Assembly (NCBI GenBank): GCA_937988885.1
Contig: CALKHR010000194.1
Location: 1-64,000 of the forward strand
Direction of reading: 5' to 3'
Length of the DNA stretch: 64,000 bases
DNA from: an uncultured Roseiflexaceae bacterium
GTDB taxonomy: Bacteria; Chloroflexota; Chloroflexia; Chloroflexales; Roseiflexaceae
Part shown: piece by piece, positions 16,498 to 25,487 of the stretch
How the letters are laid out: the number at the start of each line of letters is the position of its first letter
How positions within the stretch are numbered: position 1 is the first letter of the stretch
Translations under genes and position numbers: made by a program
The notes under the pieces: model-generated
Seen by the model: the letters and a program-made list of their open reading frames with translations, nothing else
Told to the model about the DNA's origin: nothing
The model's database searches: none

Positions 16498-18099
16498 TCA
16501 CACACCAACCATCACGCGGCCACGCAGACGCGCCGGGATGTTGTGCCCAAGCAAGGTCAACAAGGTTGGCACCACATCGGCCAGCATCGCATCGTCGAGT
16601 TGGCGCCCACCACCAAGGTTATGCGGATCATAGAGCACCATAAAGCCATACGGCGTCTCTACAGCTGCATCCATCTGCACGGAGCGCGCATCGCACCACA
16701 CGTCGCCGCGCCCCACCTGCGCTGTAACGCGCCAGCCGGGCCGATTATACGCCACCAACAGATCGGGCGCAACGCCTTGCAGGCTAGGGAACAGCAACTC
16801 GGGGCGCTGCACCTGCAGCACACGCTCACCAGTGGGGTCGGTCAGCCCCTGCAACCGCTCGATCAACTCGCGGCGCACCTGCTCAACCTGTTCCTGCGCG
16901 ATCGTGCCCTGCGGCTCGCGACCAGCCACATTCAGATAGATCGCGCCGTTATCGTCGGCCCAAGCGCGCGTGCGCGCCCAATCGACCGACGCTAGAGCCA
17001 GTTCGCCAGGCTGTTGCGGAGGTGTGTGAAGGACCAGATCGCCCTGCTCGATCAACCACTCGTTCAGCGCAAACTCGCCCAACAACGACCGCACGCCGCC
17101 CGGCGACACAACCGCGACGATCGTGTCGTCATCGACCAACTCCAGCAACTCGAACAGTTGATCATCGACGAAGCGGTAGAACGAGCCGATCGTGCCTGCG
17201 AATGGATGCTCCTCGGTGTAGCGGGGGTGGCTGCTATCGAACGAATCCCACAGCAAGCGCTGGATCGTGGCAATGCCATCGATCGCCACCACAAAACAGT
17301 CGTAGCTATCGCGGGCCAACAGGCGGCGTGCCAGCATAAACTGTTGTTCGGCGCGAGTATACACCTGCTGAATGGCACGATCGAGCTCCTGCGTATCGCT
17401 GGGCAAAAACTGCGCGGGCACACCGGGTGAAAGCGACGTATCGCCCAACCACGTGTGCACCTGTTGAGCCAGTTTCCCAGGGAACGTCGAGGGAGCGCCA
17501 TCCGAAAGGGGTGTATCGCCGATCAGGTAGCCATGCACAGTTGGGGCGGGCGTCGTGGCGGGCGCGCCGATCACACCGATCAGCTTGTTGTTCACGCCTA
17601 GCAGATCCCAAATGCGGGGATCACGCACCATACGGTTATCGACCACAACGGGCTGCGTATAGCTATGATTCACACGGCGATGCTGACCGTACACGCCCAG
17701 TTGCCCGGCATCCAAGCCACTAAACACGCTAAGCCAGTTGGGCAGGCCGACGGTAGCGGGAGGCGCGAGCAGTCGACTCCATGCGCCGCGATCAAGCAGC
17801 AGATCGAAGGTGCGCAACTCTTTGCGCCACGCATTCAGCACCAAATCGGGAGAAGCGCCTTGCAGTGCAATGAGCAATAGACGACGAGGACGACCATCGC
17901 CGCCGCCTCCACCAGTGTGTATCACGGCCTGTGAGGAAGCGCCCACCTCGCGTGCGAGCTCTGAGCTAGATTCTTCGGCTGCACTTTGCTGTATTTGCTC
18001 GCGCTGTGCAGCTTTTACATCAACCTCAGCGTTACGGGCCTTTTGATCCTGGTCAACATCGACGGCGTGTTCGTTCGTATCCAACTCAGCGGCACACAC
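16498..18099 (-). CDS. Alkaline-phosphatase-superfamily (type I phosphodiesterase) protein with lost metal ligands
   Basis: The 533-residue protein resembles type I phosphodiesterase/nucleotide pyrophosphatase family proteins in layout: LLLIALQGASPDLV, ATVGLPNWLSVFSG, WDSFDSSHPRYTEE and a final DVVPTLLTLLGHNIP. Key ligands are missing: the first-strand Asp is Gln80, and the SDHG motif is SPGG (VAVVSPGGVRS). It is therefore probably not a metal-dependent hydrolase. The first about 70 residues are a polar, Glu/Gln-rich tail ending in GGGGG. The GTG start at 18099 follows AGGAGAG. No close partner gene. Confidence 0.75.
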   Translation of the reverse strand: MCAAELDTNEHAVDVDQDQKARNAEVDVKAAQREQIQQSAAEESSSELAREVGASSQAVIHTGGGGGDGRPRRLLLIALQGASPDLVLNAWRKELRTFDLLLDRGAWSRLLAPPATVGLPNWLSVFSGLDAGQLGVYGQHRRVNHSYTQPVVVDNRMVRDPRIWDLLGVNNKLIGVIGAPATTPAPTVHGYLIGDTPLSDGAPSTFPGKLAQQVHTWLGDTSLSPGVPAQFLPSDTQELDRAIQQVYTRAEQQFMLARRLLARDSYDCFVVAIDGIATIQRLLWDSFDSSHPRYTEEHPFAGTIGSFYRFVDDQLFELLELVDDDTIVAVVSPGGVRSLLGEFALNEWLIEQGDLVLHTPPQQPGELALASVDWARTRAWADDNGAIYLNVAGREPQGTIAQEQVEQVRRELIERLQGLTDPTGERVLQVQRPELLFPSLQGVAPDLLVAYNRPGWRVTAQVGRGDVWCDARSVQMDAAVETPYGFMVLYDPHNLGGGRQLDDAMLADVVPTLLTLLGHNIPARLRGRVMVGV

Positions 18100-18376
18100 T
18101 ACCAGTCTCTCCTGGTCTAAACCACCATTGGTGAGCCTATCTCAAGGCAAACCTTTTGCGATTTCAGGCATATCAATGCCAATTAAGAATATCGTTTGGG
18201 AACGAGCGGATAGACTCTTTTGAACAAATTAACTCTACCAGTATCTGCGCGAAAACGCAATAGTTTCAAGCGATCAAAACAGAGTGAGATCATCATCGCT
18301 GGTTGTTTATTCAATAGCGGTATAATTCTTGCACCAATTCAATAGTTCCACATTTGTATGCATTTGGAGCGCATCA

Positions 18377-19486
18377 ATGAACCTCAAAAAAGATGTTCTC
18401 CCCCTTCTACTCGAAACGTGGCAATGCTTCCAAAAAAACAACGCTGGGCAGCTCGGTGCAGCGCTCTCCTACTACGCCACATTCTCGATCTTCCCGCTCT
18501 TGCTGTTGTTGTTGGCAGGCTTGGGCTTCGTGCTCGGCTATTGGCCGGTCGCTATTGATGCCCAAGAGCAGATTCTCCAAGTCATCAGCCAAAACTTCTC
18601 CCCGCAACTGAGCGAGACTGTCGGCGATATTCTCGAAGTGTTGAAAGATCAAGCCAGCACAGCCACGGGCATCGGTCTGATTGTGCTGTTGGTGGGTGCA
18701 TCTGGTGTGTTTCAACAGCTCGATTCGAGTTTCAACAAAATTTGGAATGTTCCCGACAAGCCGGAGGGCGCGAGTTTCATCAGCACCATCGTCGACCTGG
18801 TGCAGAATAAGCTGTTCTCGTTTGGCATGGTGCTCTCGGTGGGCTTCCTTATGCTGGTGTCGCTCACACTCACTGGCGTGTCGCAGGCGTTGCTCGGGGT
18901 GCTGAACGATCTGCCGATCATTGGTGGGTACGTAGGCTACCTGTTGGGCTTGTTCCTGACGCTGTTGCTGAGTACGCTCATCTTCGCGCTGCTGTTCCGC
19001 TTCTTGCCCGATGCCAAAGTGGAGTGGCGCGATGTTTGGCTTGGGGCAGTGCTCACCGCAGTGATCTGGGAGGTGGCCAAGCGTCTGTTGGGCATCTACA
19101 TCGGTCGCAGCAGCTATGCCAGCGCCTACGGGGCGATCGGCACGGTGCTAGTGCTGATGGCGTGGGTCTATTTTAGTAGCCAAGTGCTGTTTTTGGGCGC
19201 TCAGTTCACCGAGGTCTATTCGCGGCGTTTCGGTAGCCGCGCACCCAAGCCGGAGCCAGAACCAGAATCTGAGCCAGAACCGGAACCTGAGCCTGTTCCG
19301 GTTGCACCATTGCCGCGTGGTCAACACTCCACAGGCCGGGTGGCGATAGCAGGGGGCGCAGGCGTGTTGGTGGGTGTGCTTGGCAGCGTCGCCGCTGTGG
19401 TGGTCGCGCTCGTGGTCGGGGTGCGGCGCGCCGTCTCGGTCGTATCGTCCTTCAAGCCCAAGCAGACCAAACGCAAGGGGAAGTAA
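18377..19486 (+). CDS. YihY/BrkB-family membrane protein
   Basis: The 369-residue integral membrane protein has the family signature GAALSYYATFSIFPLL near the start and GASGVFQQLDSSFNKIWNVP, with about six transmembrane helices. Family members have been misnamed ribonuclease BN; their true role is unclear. The C-terminal tail is atypical: a Pro-Glu repeat (KPEPEPESEPEPEPEPVP) and then one more hydrophobic helix and a basic end. The ATG at 18377 has GGAG 8 nt upstream. A TATAAT lies at 18321-18326 and may be its -10 element. Confidence 0.9.
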   Translation: MNLKKDVLPLLLETWQCFQKNNAGQLGAALSYYATFSIFPLLLLLLAGLGFVLGYWPVAIDAQEQILQVISQNFSPQLSETVGDILEVLKDQASTATGIGLIVLLVGASGVFQQLDSSFNKIWNVPDKPEGASFISTIVDLVQNKLFSFGMVLSVGFLMLVSLTLTGVSQALLGVLNDLPIIGGYVGYLLGLFLTLLLSTLIFALLFRFLPDAKVEWRDVWLGAVLTAVIWEVAKRLLGIYIGRSSYASAYGAIGTVLVLMAWVYFSSQVLFLGAQFTEVYSRRFGSRAPKPEPEPESEPEPEPEPVPVAPLPRGQHSTGRVAIAGGAGVLVGVLGSVAAVVVALVVGVRRAVSVVSSFKPKQTKRKGK

Positions 19487-19943
19487 GCGTTTCCCCACAA
19501 ATGTGATACTATCACCAATATCACGACCTTGAACTATTCGTTTTCGATAGTTGTATCAAGGTTATGATATGCTAGATAACATATAAGCTATCTACAAAGG
19601 AGAGCGTTAGAAGAAATCTATGTTTGGAGCGGGAGTGGTACTGATACCCATCACGATCTTTATGCAGGCCGAGAAAGCTCAGTATGGAGCGACCTCCTCA
19701 ATTATCATGTCTCCTATGTTAGCCTCTTTGAAGAAGAGCAAGTATTTGGAGACTATCGTTGCGATATTCAATGATAGCTAGATCGCTAACCAACCCCGCT
19801 GAAGACTAGAACGGTTCTGTATACAACACTGCGCACCAACTATTGGACTAGCTTGTCTCGCACAGCTTGACGTTCCTTGCCGCTGAACGTACAATAGAAA
19901 CCTGAAAAACAAACCTAAGAATAAGACAATCAACGAGGATGTT
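19487..19943. other. Intergenic region with one doubtful small ORF
   Basis: This 457-bp AT-rich spacer lies between the BrkB gene and cysK. An ATG-started frame at 19620-19781 would encode 53 residues (start MFGAGVVLIPITIFMQAEK) after an AGGAG that is too far upstream (about 18 nt). I cannot support it as a gene. No leader riboswitch for cysK is evident. The rest shows nothing recognisable. Confidence 0.35.
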
Positions 19944-20873
19944 ATGTCACGAATTTACGGCAGTATCACCGAACTGATTGGCAATACCCCCTTGGTGCGC
20001 ATCAACAAGCTCAACGATACCGAAGCAACCGTCCTAGCCAAACTGGAGTTCTTCAACCCTGCTAGCAGTGTGAAGGATCGTATCGGCTTGGCGATGATCG
20101 AGGATGCCGAGCAGCGCGGTGTGATTACGCCAGGGAAGACCACGATCATCGAGCCAACCAGCGGCAACACGGGCATCGGCTTGGCGATGGTCGCAGCAGC
20201 CAAGGGCTACCGCCTGATCCTCACCATGCCCGAAACGATGAGCATCGAGCGGCGCAAGCTGCTGCGCGGCTTCGGCGCCGAGTTGGTGCTCACGCCCGGT
20301 GCCGAGGGTATGCGCGGCGCGATCGCACAGGCGCAAGCGCTGGCCGCCGATATCCCCGATTCCTGGATTCCCCAGCAGTTCGAGAACGCCGCTAACCCCG
20401 CCATTCACCGCCGCACCACCGCCGAGGAGCTGTGGAACGACACCGACGGCCAGATCGACATTTTGGTCGCTGGCGTGGGCACCGGCGGCACCATCACTGG
20501 CGTGGCGGAGGTCATCAAGCAGCGCAAGCCCAGCTTCAAGGCTATCGCTGTCGAGCCGGTCGCCTCGCCCGTGCTCTCGGGTGGCAAGCCTGGCCCGCAC
20601 AAGATTCAGGGCATTGGAGCTGGCTTCGTGCCCGCAGTGCTGAACACGGGCATCATCGATGAAGTCGTGCAAGTCTCCCACGAGAACGCCTTCGAGGTCG
20701 CTCGACGCCTCGCCAAAGAGGAAGGTCTGATGGTCGGCATCAGCTCGGGCGCAGCCGCGTGGGCCGCCCTACAGGTGGCGCGCCGCCCCGAGAACGCTGG
20801 CAAGCAGATCGTGTTCATTGTGCCGAGCAACGGTGAGCGCTACTTGAGCACGCCGCTCTTCAGCGAAGACTAG
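19944..20873 (+). CDS. cysK: Cysteine synthase A (O-acetylserine sulfhydrylase)
   Basis: CysK makes cysteine from O-acetylserine and sulfide using PLP. The 309-residue protein has GNTPLVRIN at the start, PLP lysine K44 in NPASSVKDRIG, the substrate loop TSGNTGIG, the phosphate-binding GVGTGGTITG and VEPVASPVLSGG. The C-terminus YLSTPLFSED is typical. The ATG follows ACGAGG. It is a single-gene unit followed by a strong hairpin. It probably works with a serine acetyltransferase encoded elsewhere. Confidence 0.96.
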   Translation: MSRIYGSITELIGNTPLVRINKLNDTEATVLAKLEFFNPASSVKDRIGLAMIEDAEQRGVITPGKTTIIEPTSGNTGIGLAMVAAAKGYRLILTMPETMSIERRKLLRGFGAELVLTPGAEGMRGAIAQAQALAADIPDSWIPQQFENAANPAIHRRTTAEELWNDTDGQIDILVAGVGTGGTITGVAEVIKQRKPSFKAIAVEPVASPVLSGGKPGPHKIQGIGAGFVPAVLNTGIIDEVVQVSHENAFEVARRLAKEEGLMVGISSGAAAWAALQVARRPENAGKQIVFIVPSNGERYLSTPLFSED

Positions 20874-20894
20874 TAGACGCATACTGCCAAAGCA

Positions 20895-20930
20895 AAGGCC
20901 CGTTGTGCGCAGAGGGGCACAGCGGGCCTT
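20895..20930. terminator. Terminator between cysK and the BON-domain gene
   Basis: AAGGCCCGTTGTGC (20895-20908) pairs with GCACAGCGGGCCTT (20917-20930), with one mismatch region, and sits between convergent genes. The A-rich left and T-ended right flanks let it act in both directions. Confidence 0.8.
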
Positions 20931-20944
20931 GTCGTATGGCGACG

Positions 20945-21595
20945 CTACACACTGCGCACATCGAGCTGGTCGATCACTTCCTCCACACCAGTTGCGTACT
21001 CGGCCACCGCCACGATGTTGTCGCTGTCGATGATATCATCCACCACGCCGCGCAGCGTCACGCGACCAAAGTGCGTCTCAATGCTGATGCGGTCCGCATA
21101 CTGCGTCGTGGCGCTATCGGCCCGCAGCGCATCGCGCACCCGCGCCGAAACCTCGTCGTCGCTCTCTAAAAAGCTGCTATGATGGTCCTGATCGAACGGC
21201 TCATCGAGCGCCGAAACGCCTAATCCACTCGCGATTTCCGCATCGTCGCGGCTGCCCGGCACTGTCGGCGGATCGATCGGCGGCACATAGGTGAAGCCTT
21301 CCTCAGTCGCCTCTCTCGGATCGTCTGTCTCTTCGGCCCGCAGTTCAAGCTCCGTCAGCATTTCGAGCCGCTCGGGGTCATCCGAGAGATCATCGTTCAC
21401 GCCAGCCTCTAGTTCGCCTCGTTCGATGTCGGTGGGCGTCAAGTCGCCGAGCGTATCGATCTCGCTGGCATCAAATGGGCTGCCCTGATCCTCTGGCTGA
21501 CGCAGCCCGGCTTGTTGGCGAAGCTCATCCTCCAGCTTCTGTGGAGCAGGATTCAGCGGCTGCTCAGGGCGTGACTTTCGTGTTTGTTTCGCCAT
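20945..21595 (-). CDS. BON-domain protein with a long acidic N-terminus
   Basis: The 216-residue protein starts with a basic patch (MAKQTRKSRPEQPL), continues through about 120 acidic, probably disordered residues and ends with one BON domain (about 140-216): VSARVRDALRADS, ISIETHFGRVTLRGVVDD, VAVAEYATGVEEVIDQL. BON domains bind phospholipid or associate with membranes and channels. The ATG at 21595 has GGAG 8 nt upstream, so it is preferred over an in-frame upstream start. The cellular role is unknown. Confidence 0.85.
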   Translation of the reverse strand: MAKQTRKSRPEQPLNPAPQKLEDELRQQAGLRQPEDQGSPFDASEIDTLGDLTPTDIERGELEAGVNDDLSDDPERLEMLTELELRAEETDDPREATEEGFTYVPPIDPPTVPGSRDDAEIASGLGVSALDEPFDQDHHSSFLESDDEVSARVRDALRADSATTQYADRISIETHFGRVTLRGVVDDIIDSDNIVAVAEYATGVEEVIDQLDVRSV

Positions 21596-21792
21596 TGGTC
21601 GATCTCCTTCATCTGATCGCCCGACGTAAGTAGGACAATCATTCACGATTTATTACAAATTGTCCTTGTTGATTGAAATATTATTCGCAACAATGAGACA
21701 ATCTTCTAAATATCAGACAATAGTCGGATATTAAATTGAAAACGCGTCTGATACACTGAGCCTAGAGTTTGCAGACAGTGTGCCAACAGTTT

Positions 21793-21882
21793 GAAGCGCA
21801 ATAAACGGATAGTACGATTTCTCGGGGCGCGCTATCATACTGATACGTCGCATAACTCTAGCACGAGGAGTCGCGCTCGTGC
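21793..21882 (+). promoter_or_regulatory. Possible Ada-box and leader hairpin upstream of ada
   Basis: GAAGCGCA (21793-21800) matches seven of eight bases of the Escherichia coli Ada box AAAGCGCA. A -10-like TATCAT lies at 21833-21838. A hairpin (GCACGAG 21861-21867 with CTCGTGC 21876-21882) stands just before the AGGAGG ribosome-binding site. Positioning fits autoregulation by methylated Ada, but no protein evidence is available. Confidence 0.4.
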
Positions 21883-21896
21883 GGTAGGAGGTCCCT

Positions 21897-22955
21897 ATGA
21901 ACGAGGAAAGCTTTTGGCAAGCTGTCCAAACGCGTGATCCCAACGCCGATGGCGTTTTCTTTTACGCAGTTCGCTCGACTGGCATTTACTGTCGCCCGAC
22001 GTGTCCATCGCGCCGACCGCGCCGCGATCAGGTGTTGTTCTTTCAGCAGTATGAGGATGCCGAATCGGCGGGCTTTCGGGCCTGCCAGCGTTGCCACCCG
22101 CGCGGTGAGCAGCCGGATGAGCATCGCAAGCTGATCGAGCAAGCCTGTGAATTGTTGGACGCGCAGGCCGAGCAGCCGCCCACGCTCGCGGAGCTTGGGG
22201 CGCAACTGGGTATGAGCGCGTTCCACCTGCAACGCACCTTCAAGCGGATCGTTGGCGTTTCGCCGCGCCAATACGCCGAAACACGCCGCATCGAACGGTT
22301 GAAGGAGCGGCTCAAGCAGGGCGATAACGTCACGACGGCATTGTACGAGGCGGGCTACAGTTCCAGCAGCCGACTCTACGAGCAAGCCCCCGAGCGACTG
22401 GGGATGACGCCTGCCACCTATCGGCGGGGCGGATTGGGCGCGCAGATCGGCTACACTATCACCGACAGCCCGTTTGGGCGCTTGTTAGTGGCCACCACCA
22501 AGCAGGGGATCTGCTTCGTGAGCCTGGCCGACGATGATGATTCGCTTCGGCAGGCGCTCCACGATGAGTATCCCGCCGCCGTTATCGAGCGGGCCGAGGG
22601 GGAGCTTGCAGAGAACCTCGATCGATGGGTCAGCGCCATCCATGAACATTTACGCGGCCAGCAGCCACACGCGCTTGATCTACCGATCGATGTGCGTGCT
22701 ACTGCATTCCAAAGCCGCGTTTGGCAGGCACTTCGCGAGATCCCCTACGGCAGCACGCGCTCCTACCGCGCGGTGGCCGAGGCGATCGGGCAGCCGACGG
22801 CGGTGCGGGCCGTGGCGCGGGCTTGCGCCACAAATCCGGTGGCGTTGGTGGTGCCCTGCCATCGGGTGATCGGCGAGGACGGTGAGATGCGCGGATATCG
22901 TTGGGGCACTGAACGCAAACGGGAAATACTCGCCCAAGAAGCACAACAAAGCTAG
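21897..22955 (+). CDS. ada: Ada: methylphosphotriester/O6-methylguanine-DNA methyltransferase and AraC-type activator
   Basis: Ada repairs alkylated DNA and activates the adaptive response. The 352-residue protein has the full architecture. The N-terminal zinc domain has the four cysteines (YCRPTCPSR and CQRCHP). An AraC-type HTH (about 90-175) follows: LGMSAFHLQRTFKRIVGVSPRQYA. The C-terminal methyltransferase has VPCHRVI with the acceptor Cys near residue 320. The ATG follows AGGAGG. It is likely self-regulated through an upstream Ada-box-like site. Confidence 0.96.
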   Translation: MNEESFWQAVQTRDPNADGVFFYAVRSTGIYCRPTCPSRRPRRDQVLFFQQYEDAESAGFRACQRCHPRGEQPDEHRKLIEQACELLDAQAEQPPTLAELGAQLGMSAFHLQRTFKRIVGVSPRQYAETRRIERLKERLKQGDNVTTALYEAGYSSSSRLYEQAPERLGMTPATYRRGGLGAQIGYTITDSPFGRLLVATTKQGICFVSLADDDDSLRQALHDEYPAAVIERAEGELAENLDRWVSAIHEHLRGQQPHALDLPIDVRATAFQSRVWQALREIPYGSTRSYRAVAEAIGQPTAVRAVARACATNPVALVVPCHRVIGEDGEMRGYRWGTERKREILAQEAQQS

Positions 22956-23001
22956 CGGTAGCGTATCCACTAGCTTCTTTCCACCAGAGAGGTTGTGTTC
23001 C

Positions 23002-23949
23002 ATGTTGAAGCTAGAGGATACCATGGCTCAGTTCGAGAGCGCGCCACACACAGCTGAGGCGTTGAGTCAATCAAACAACAGTACGTCGCAGTTTGGCGAA
23101 CGGGTGAAGATTGTCCTAGCACTGCTGGCAGTCTACATTATTTGGGGTTCAACCTATCTTGGTTTACGCATCGGGCTTGAGGGGTTCCCGCCGTTCCTGC
23201 TGCTTGGGATTCGCTTCTTTATCGCTGGTGCTCTGCTCTACGGTATCCTACGGCTGCAAGGCCACGCTGCCCCCACCCGACCGCAATGGAAGGGCGCGAC
23301 GATCCTCGGCCTCTTTCTGCTGATCGGCGGCAACGGCACGGTGACGATCGCCGAGCAATGGGTGTCGTCGGGGTTGGCCGCGCTGGTGGTCGCCACGATG
23401 CCGTTGTGGGTCGCGCTATTCAGCGGGCTGCTGGGGCGCTGGCCGGGCTGGGTCGAATGGCTCGGCTTGGCGCTGGGCTTCGTGGGCATTATCCTCCTGA
23501 ATTTTGAAGGCGATATGCAGAGCAGCCCGCTCGGCGCACTGATCCTGGTCGGCTCGGCGGCAAGTTGGGCATTTGGGACGGTCTGGAGCAGGCGCCTCAC
23601 ACTGCCGGAGGGCATGATGGCGAGCGCCGCCGAGATGCTCACCGCTTCGCCGCTCCTGATCATCGGCGGGCTGCTGATGGGCGAACAGATCACCGAGATG
23701 CCGGGAATCCGTCCGATCGGCGCGCTGGTCTACTTGATCGTGGCCGCGTTGATCGCGTTTAGCGCCTACAACTACTTGCTTCAGAAGGTGCGCCCGTCGG
23801 TCGCCACGAGTTACGCTTATGTAAACCCAGTAGTGGCGGTTGGTTTGGGCATTTGGCTGGCCAACGAGCATATCGGCTTGATGGGCCTGATCGCGATGCC
23901 GATCATTTTGAGCGGTGTGGCATTGGTGCTGTTCAACCGCAAGGGCTAA
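23002..23949 (+). CDS. EamA/DMT-family transporter
   Basis: The 315-residue protein has ten predicted transmembrane helices in two EamA repeats. The first begins VYIIWGSTYLGLRIGLEGFPP and the second GALILVGSAASWAFGTVWSRR, both typical. The C-terminal SYAYVNPVVAVGLG is the conserved ninth-helix segment. It probably exports a metabolite, though the substrate is unknown. The ATG at 23002 follows AGAGAGG; an ATG at 23023 is also possible. It starts shortly after ada and may be co-transcribed with it. Confidence 0.92.
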   Translation: MLKLEDTMAQFESAPHTAEALSQSNNSTSQFGERVKIVLALLAVYIIWGSTYLGLRIGLEGFPPFLLLGIRFFIAGALLYGILRLQGHAAPTRPQWKGATILGLFLLIGGNGTVTIAEQWVSSGLAALVVATMPLWVALFSGLLGRWPGWVEWLGLALGFVGIILLNFEGDMQSSPLGALILVGSAASWAFGTVWSRRLTLPEGMMASAAEMLTASPLLIIGGLLMGEQITEMPGIRPIGALVYLIVAALIAFSAYNYLLQKVRPSVATSYAYVNPVVAVGLGIWLANEHIGLMGLIAMPIILSGVALVLFNRKG

Positions 23950-23975
23950 CCGCTTCGCGATTGTACAACGATACG

Positions 23976-24009
23976 AAACGCCTACAGCAGCGATTGTTGT
24001 AGGCGTTTT
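23976..24009 (+). terminator. Intrinsic terminator after the EamA transporter
   Basis: AAACGCCTACA (23976-23986) pairs with TGTAGGCGTTT (23998-24008), a perfect 11-bp stem followed by further T residues and TTGCTTG. It lies about 25 bp after the transporter stop. Confidence 0.88.
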
Positions 24010-24065
24010 GCTTGCCTTGAAGCGCGGATCTTGCGCAGGAATGCGCTCTGTGGTATCCTCGCCGT

Positions 24066-25031
24066 ATGTGGAGCCATCTCAATTACTACGATATCGACGA
24101 AAACGACGAAACGTTTTCGGATGCCCGTCGCCGTATCCTCGCCCGACTCGGCGATTTCGCCGCACTGATCATCGGTCCCCTCAACCTGCGCCCCAAAGCT
24201 GCGGTGCTTCAACTCAACACACCCGAACGCATCGAGGTGCGGGTGAGCACGCCGCTGAATCACATCATTCTCGCAATTGAGCCAGATGGCGACCTCGCAA
24301 GCGAGGTCTTTTTTCTGCGGGCGATTGCACCGAAACATCTGCCTGTGCCGCACCTGATCGGCCACGACCTGAGCATGACGTTCGTGCCGTTCAGTTATCT
24401 GCTGCACAACTACATCAGCGGCACGCCGCTCTCCAAGCTTGAGGATGGCCCCGCGATGCGGATCGCGGCCCGCCAAGTTGGCCGCACGCTGCGTCGCGCG
24501 CACCAAGTCTCGGCACCGGGCTTTGGCCGCCCCACCGTCAACGGACGTTGGATCTTCAACCGCTGGGAGACGGCGCTCCACGATTGGCTCACACAACACG
24601 AGTTCTTCACACGAGGCAAAGAGGTATTGGGAGAGGAGTTGTTCGCCAAACTGCGGACAGCCACGCTCGATCACCCGATGCTGGCCTGCGAGCGGGCGAG
24701 CCTGCTGCACGGCGCAGCCGAGCCTAGCCGTGTCTTGGTGGCGGTTGGCGATAGCATCCAGCTTGAGGCGTTGACGCGGCCTGGCCGTTTGGTGGGTGGC
24801 GATCCGCTCTTTGATCTCGCGTATGCCACGCTGCCGAGCCGACCCCAAGCGTTCAGCCAGGGTGTGTTCGAGGGCTACAACGCCTCTGGGCCGCTGCTGC
24901 CCGAACAAGAGGCGCGTTTGCAACGGCTACGGCTTTTGCTTCACGTCACCGATACCCTGTGGCGCGCCGACACAGCCGAGATCGAACACCTTGTCGATCA
25001 AGTGCAGACGGGCCTTGCAGCACTCGCATAG
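24066..25031 (+). CDS. APH-fold (aminoglycoside phosphotransferase-like) protein with degraded catalytic loop
   Basis: The 321-residue protein has the C-lobe layout of APH/choline-kinase-like proteins: FSYLLHNYISGTPL hinge-like segment, a helical region, LLHGAAEPSRVLV and GGDPLFDLAYATLP. In active kinases the loop is HGDxxxxN; here Asp is Ala217 and the Asn position is Arg. The N-lobe also lacks a clear glycine-rich loop. It is therefore likely a pseudokinase or a ligand-binding derivative. The ATG lies about 15 nt after a -10-like TGGTATCCT. Stands alone on its transcript. Confidence 0.65.
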   Translation: MWSHLNYYDIDENDETFSDARRRILARLGDFAALIIGPLNLRPKAAVLQLNTPERIEVRVSTPLNHIILAIEPDGDLASEVFFLRAIAPKHLPVPHLIGHDLSMTFVPFSYLLHNYISGTPLSKLEDGPAMRIAARQVGRTLRRAHQVSAPGFGRPTVNGRWIFNRWETALHDWLTQHEFFTRGKEVLGEELFAKLRTATLDHPMLACERASLLHGAAEPSRVLVAVGDSIQLEALTRPGRLVGGDPLFDLAYATLPSRPQAFSQGVFEGYNASGPLLPEQEARLQRLRLLLHVTDTLWRADTAEIEHLVDQVQTGLAALA

Positions 25032-25105
25032 CCCCGCGCTAGGTGGCGGCACCGCTCTGCCAACCCTTGTGATATGCACATTTTCTCACAACAGGAGCAG
25101 AAACG

Positions 25106-25474
25106 ATGGTACGTATGCGTTCTGTGCTGAAAGGCCCGATCCTCTGGTATACCGGAGCAGTTTGTTTTCTCGGCGCGGCTTTGTGGGCGATTCGCCCTGC
25201 GCGCCTCATCCACGCGAATGTGTCGACCATCACGCCTGGTGAACCGCCAATCGCCAATGTTGTACTCACCTACGGGTCAGGCGCGTTACCGATCAGCGTC
25301 GTTGTCGATGTAGTTGACCAAACGGGCCACGGGGGCAGTGCAACAGTCGCTGGCACGCAGGCATTTCTTGAAATTCCCTTGAACGGAACACCAAGCGATA
25401 CCTACCGTGTGACAGCGACTGTAACGTATCAGCTTCTGGGGATGCCGTTAACGATCATAAACACGTTCGCGTAG
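25106..25474 (+). CDS. Small membrane-anchored or secreted protein
   Basis: The 122-residue protein has one hydrophobic segment (about residues 12-29, GPILWYTGAVCFLGAALWAI) and then an extracytoplasmic, beta-rich and Thr/Val-rich domain of about 85 residues. No family is recognised; the domain resembles a short immunoglobulin-like fold only in composition. The ATG has AGGAG 9 nt upstream, supporting it as a real gene. It is convergent with the next gene. Function unknown. Confidence 0.65.
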   Translation: MVRMRSVLKGPILWYTGAVCFLGAALWAIRPARLIHANVSTITPGEPPIANVVLTYGSGALPISVVVDVVDQTGHGGSATVAGTQAFLEIPLNGTPSDTYRVTATVTYQLLGMPLTIINTFA

Positions 25475-25487
25475 CCAACAAACGGGT

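Noticed and set aside
19620..19781. 53-codon ATG-started frame upstream of cysK
   Set aside because: The AGGAG is too far from the ATG, there is no family match and the region is otherwise AT-rich; listed only inside the intergenic entry.
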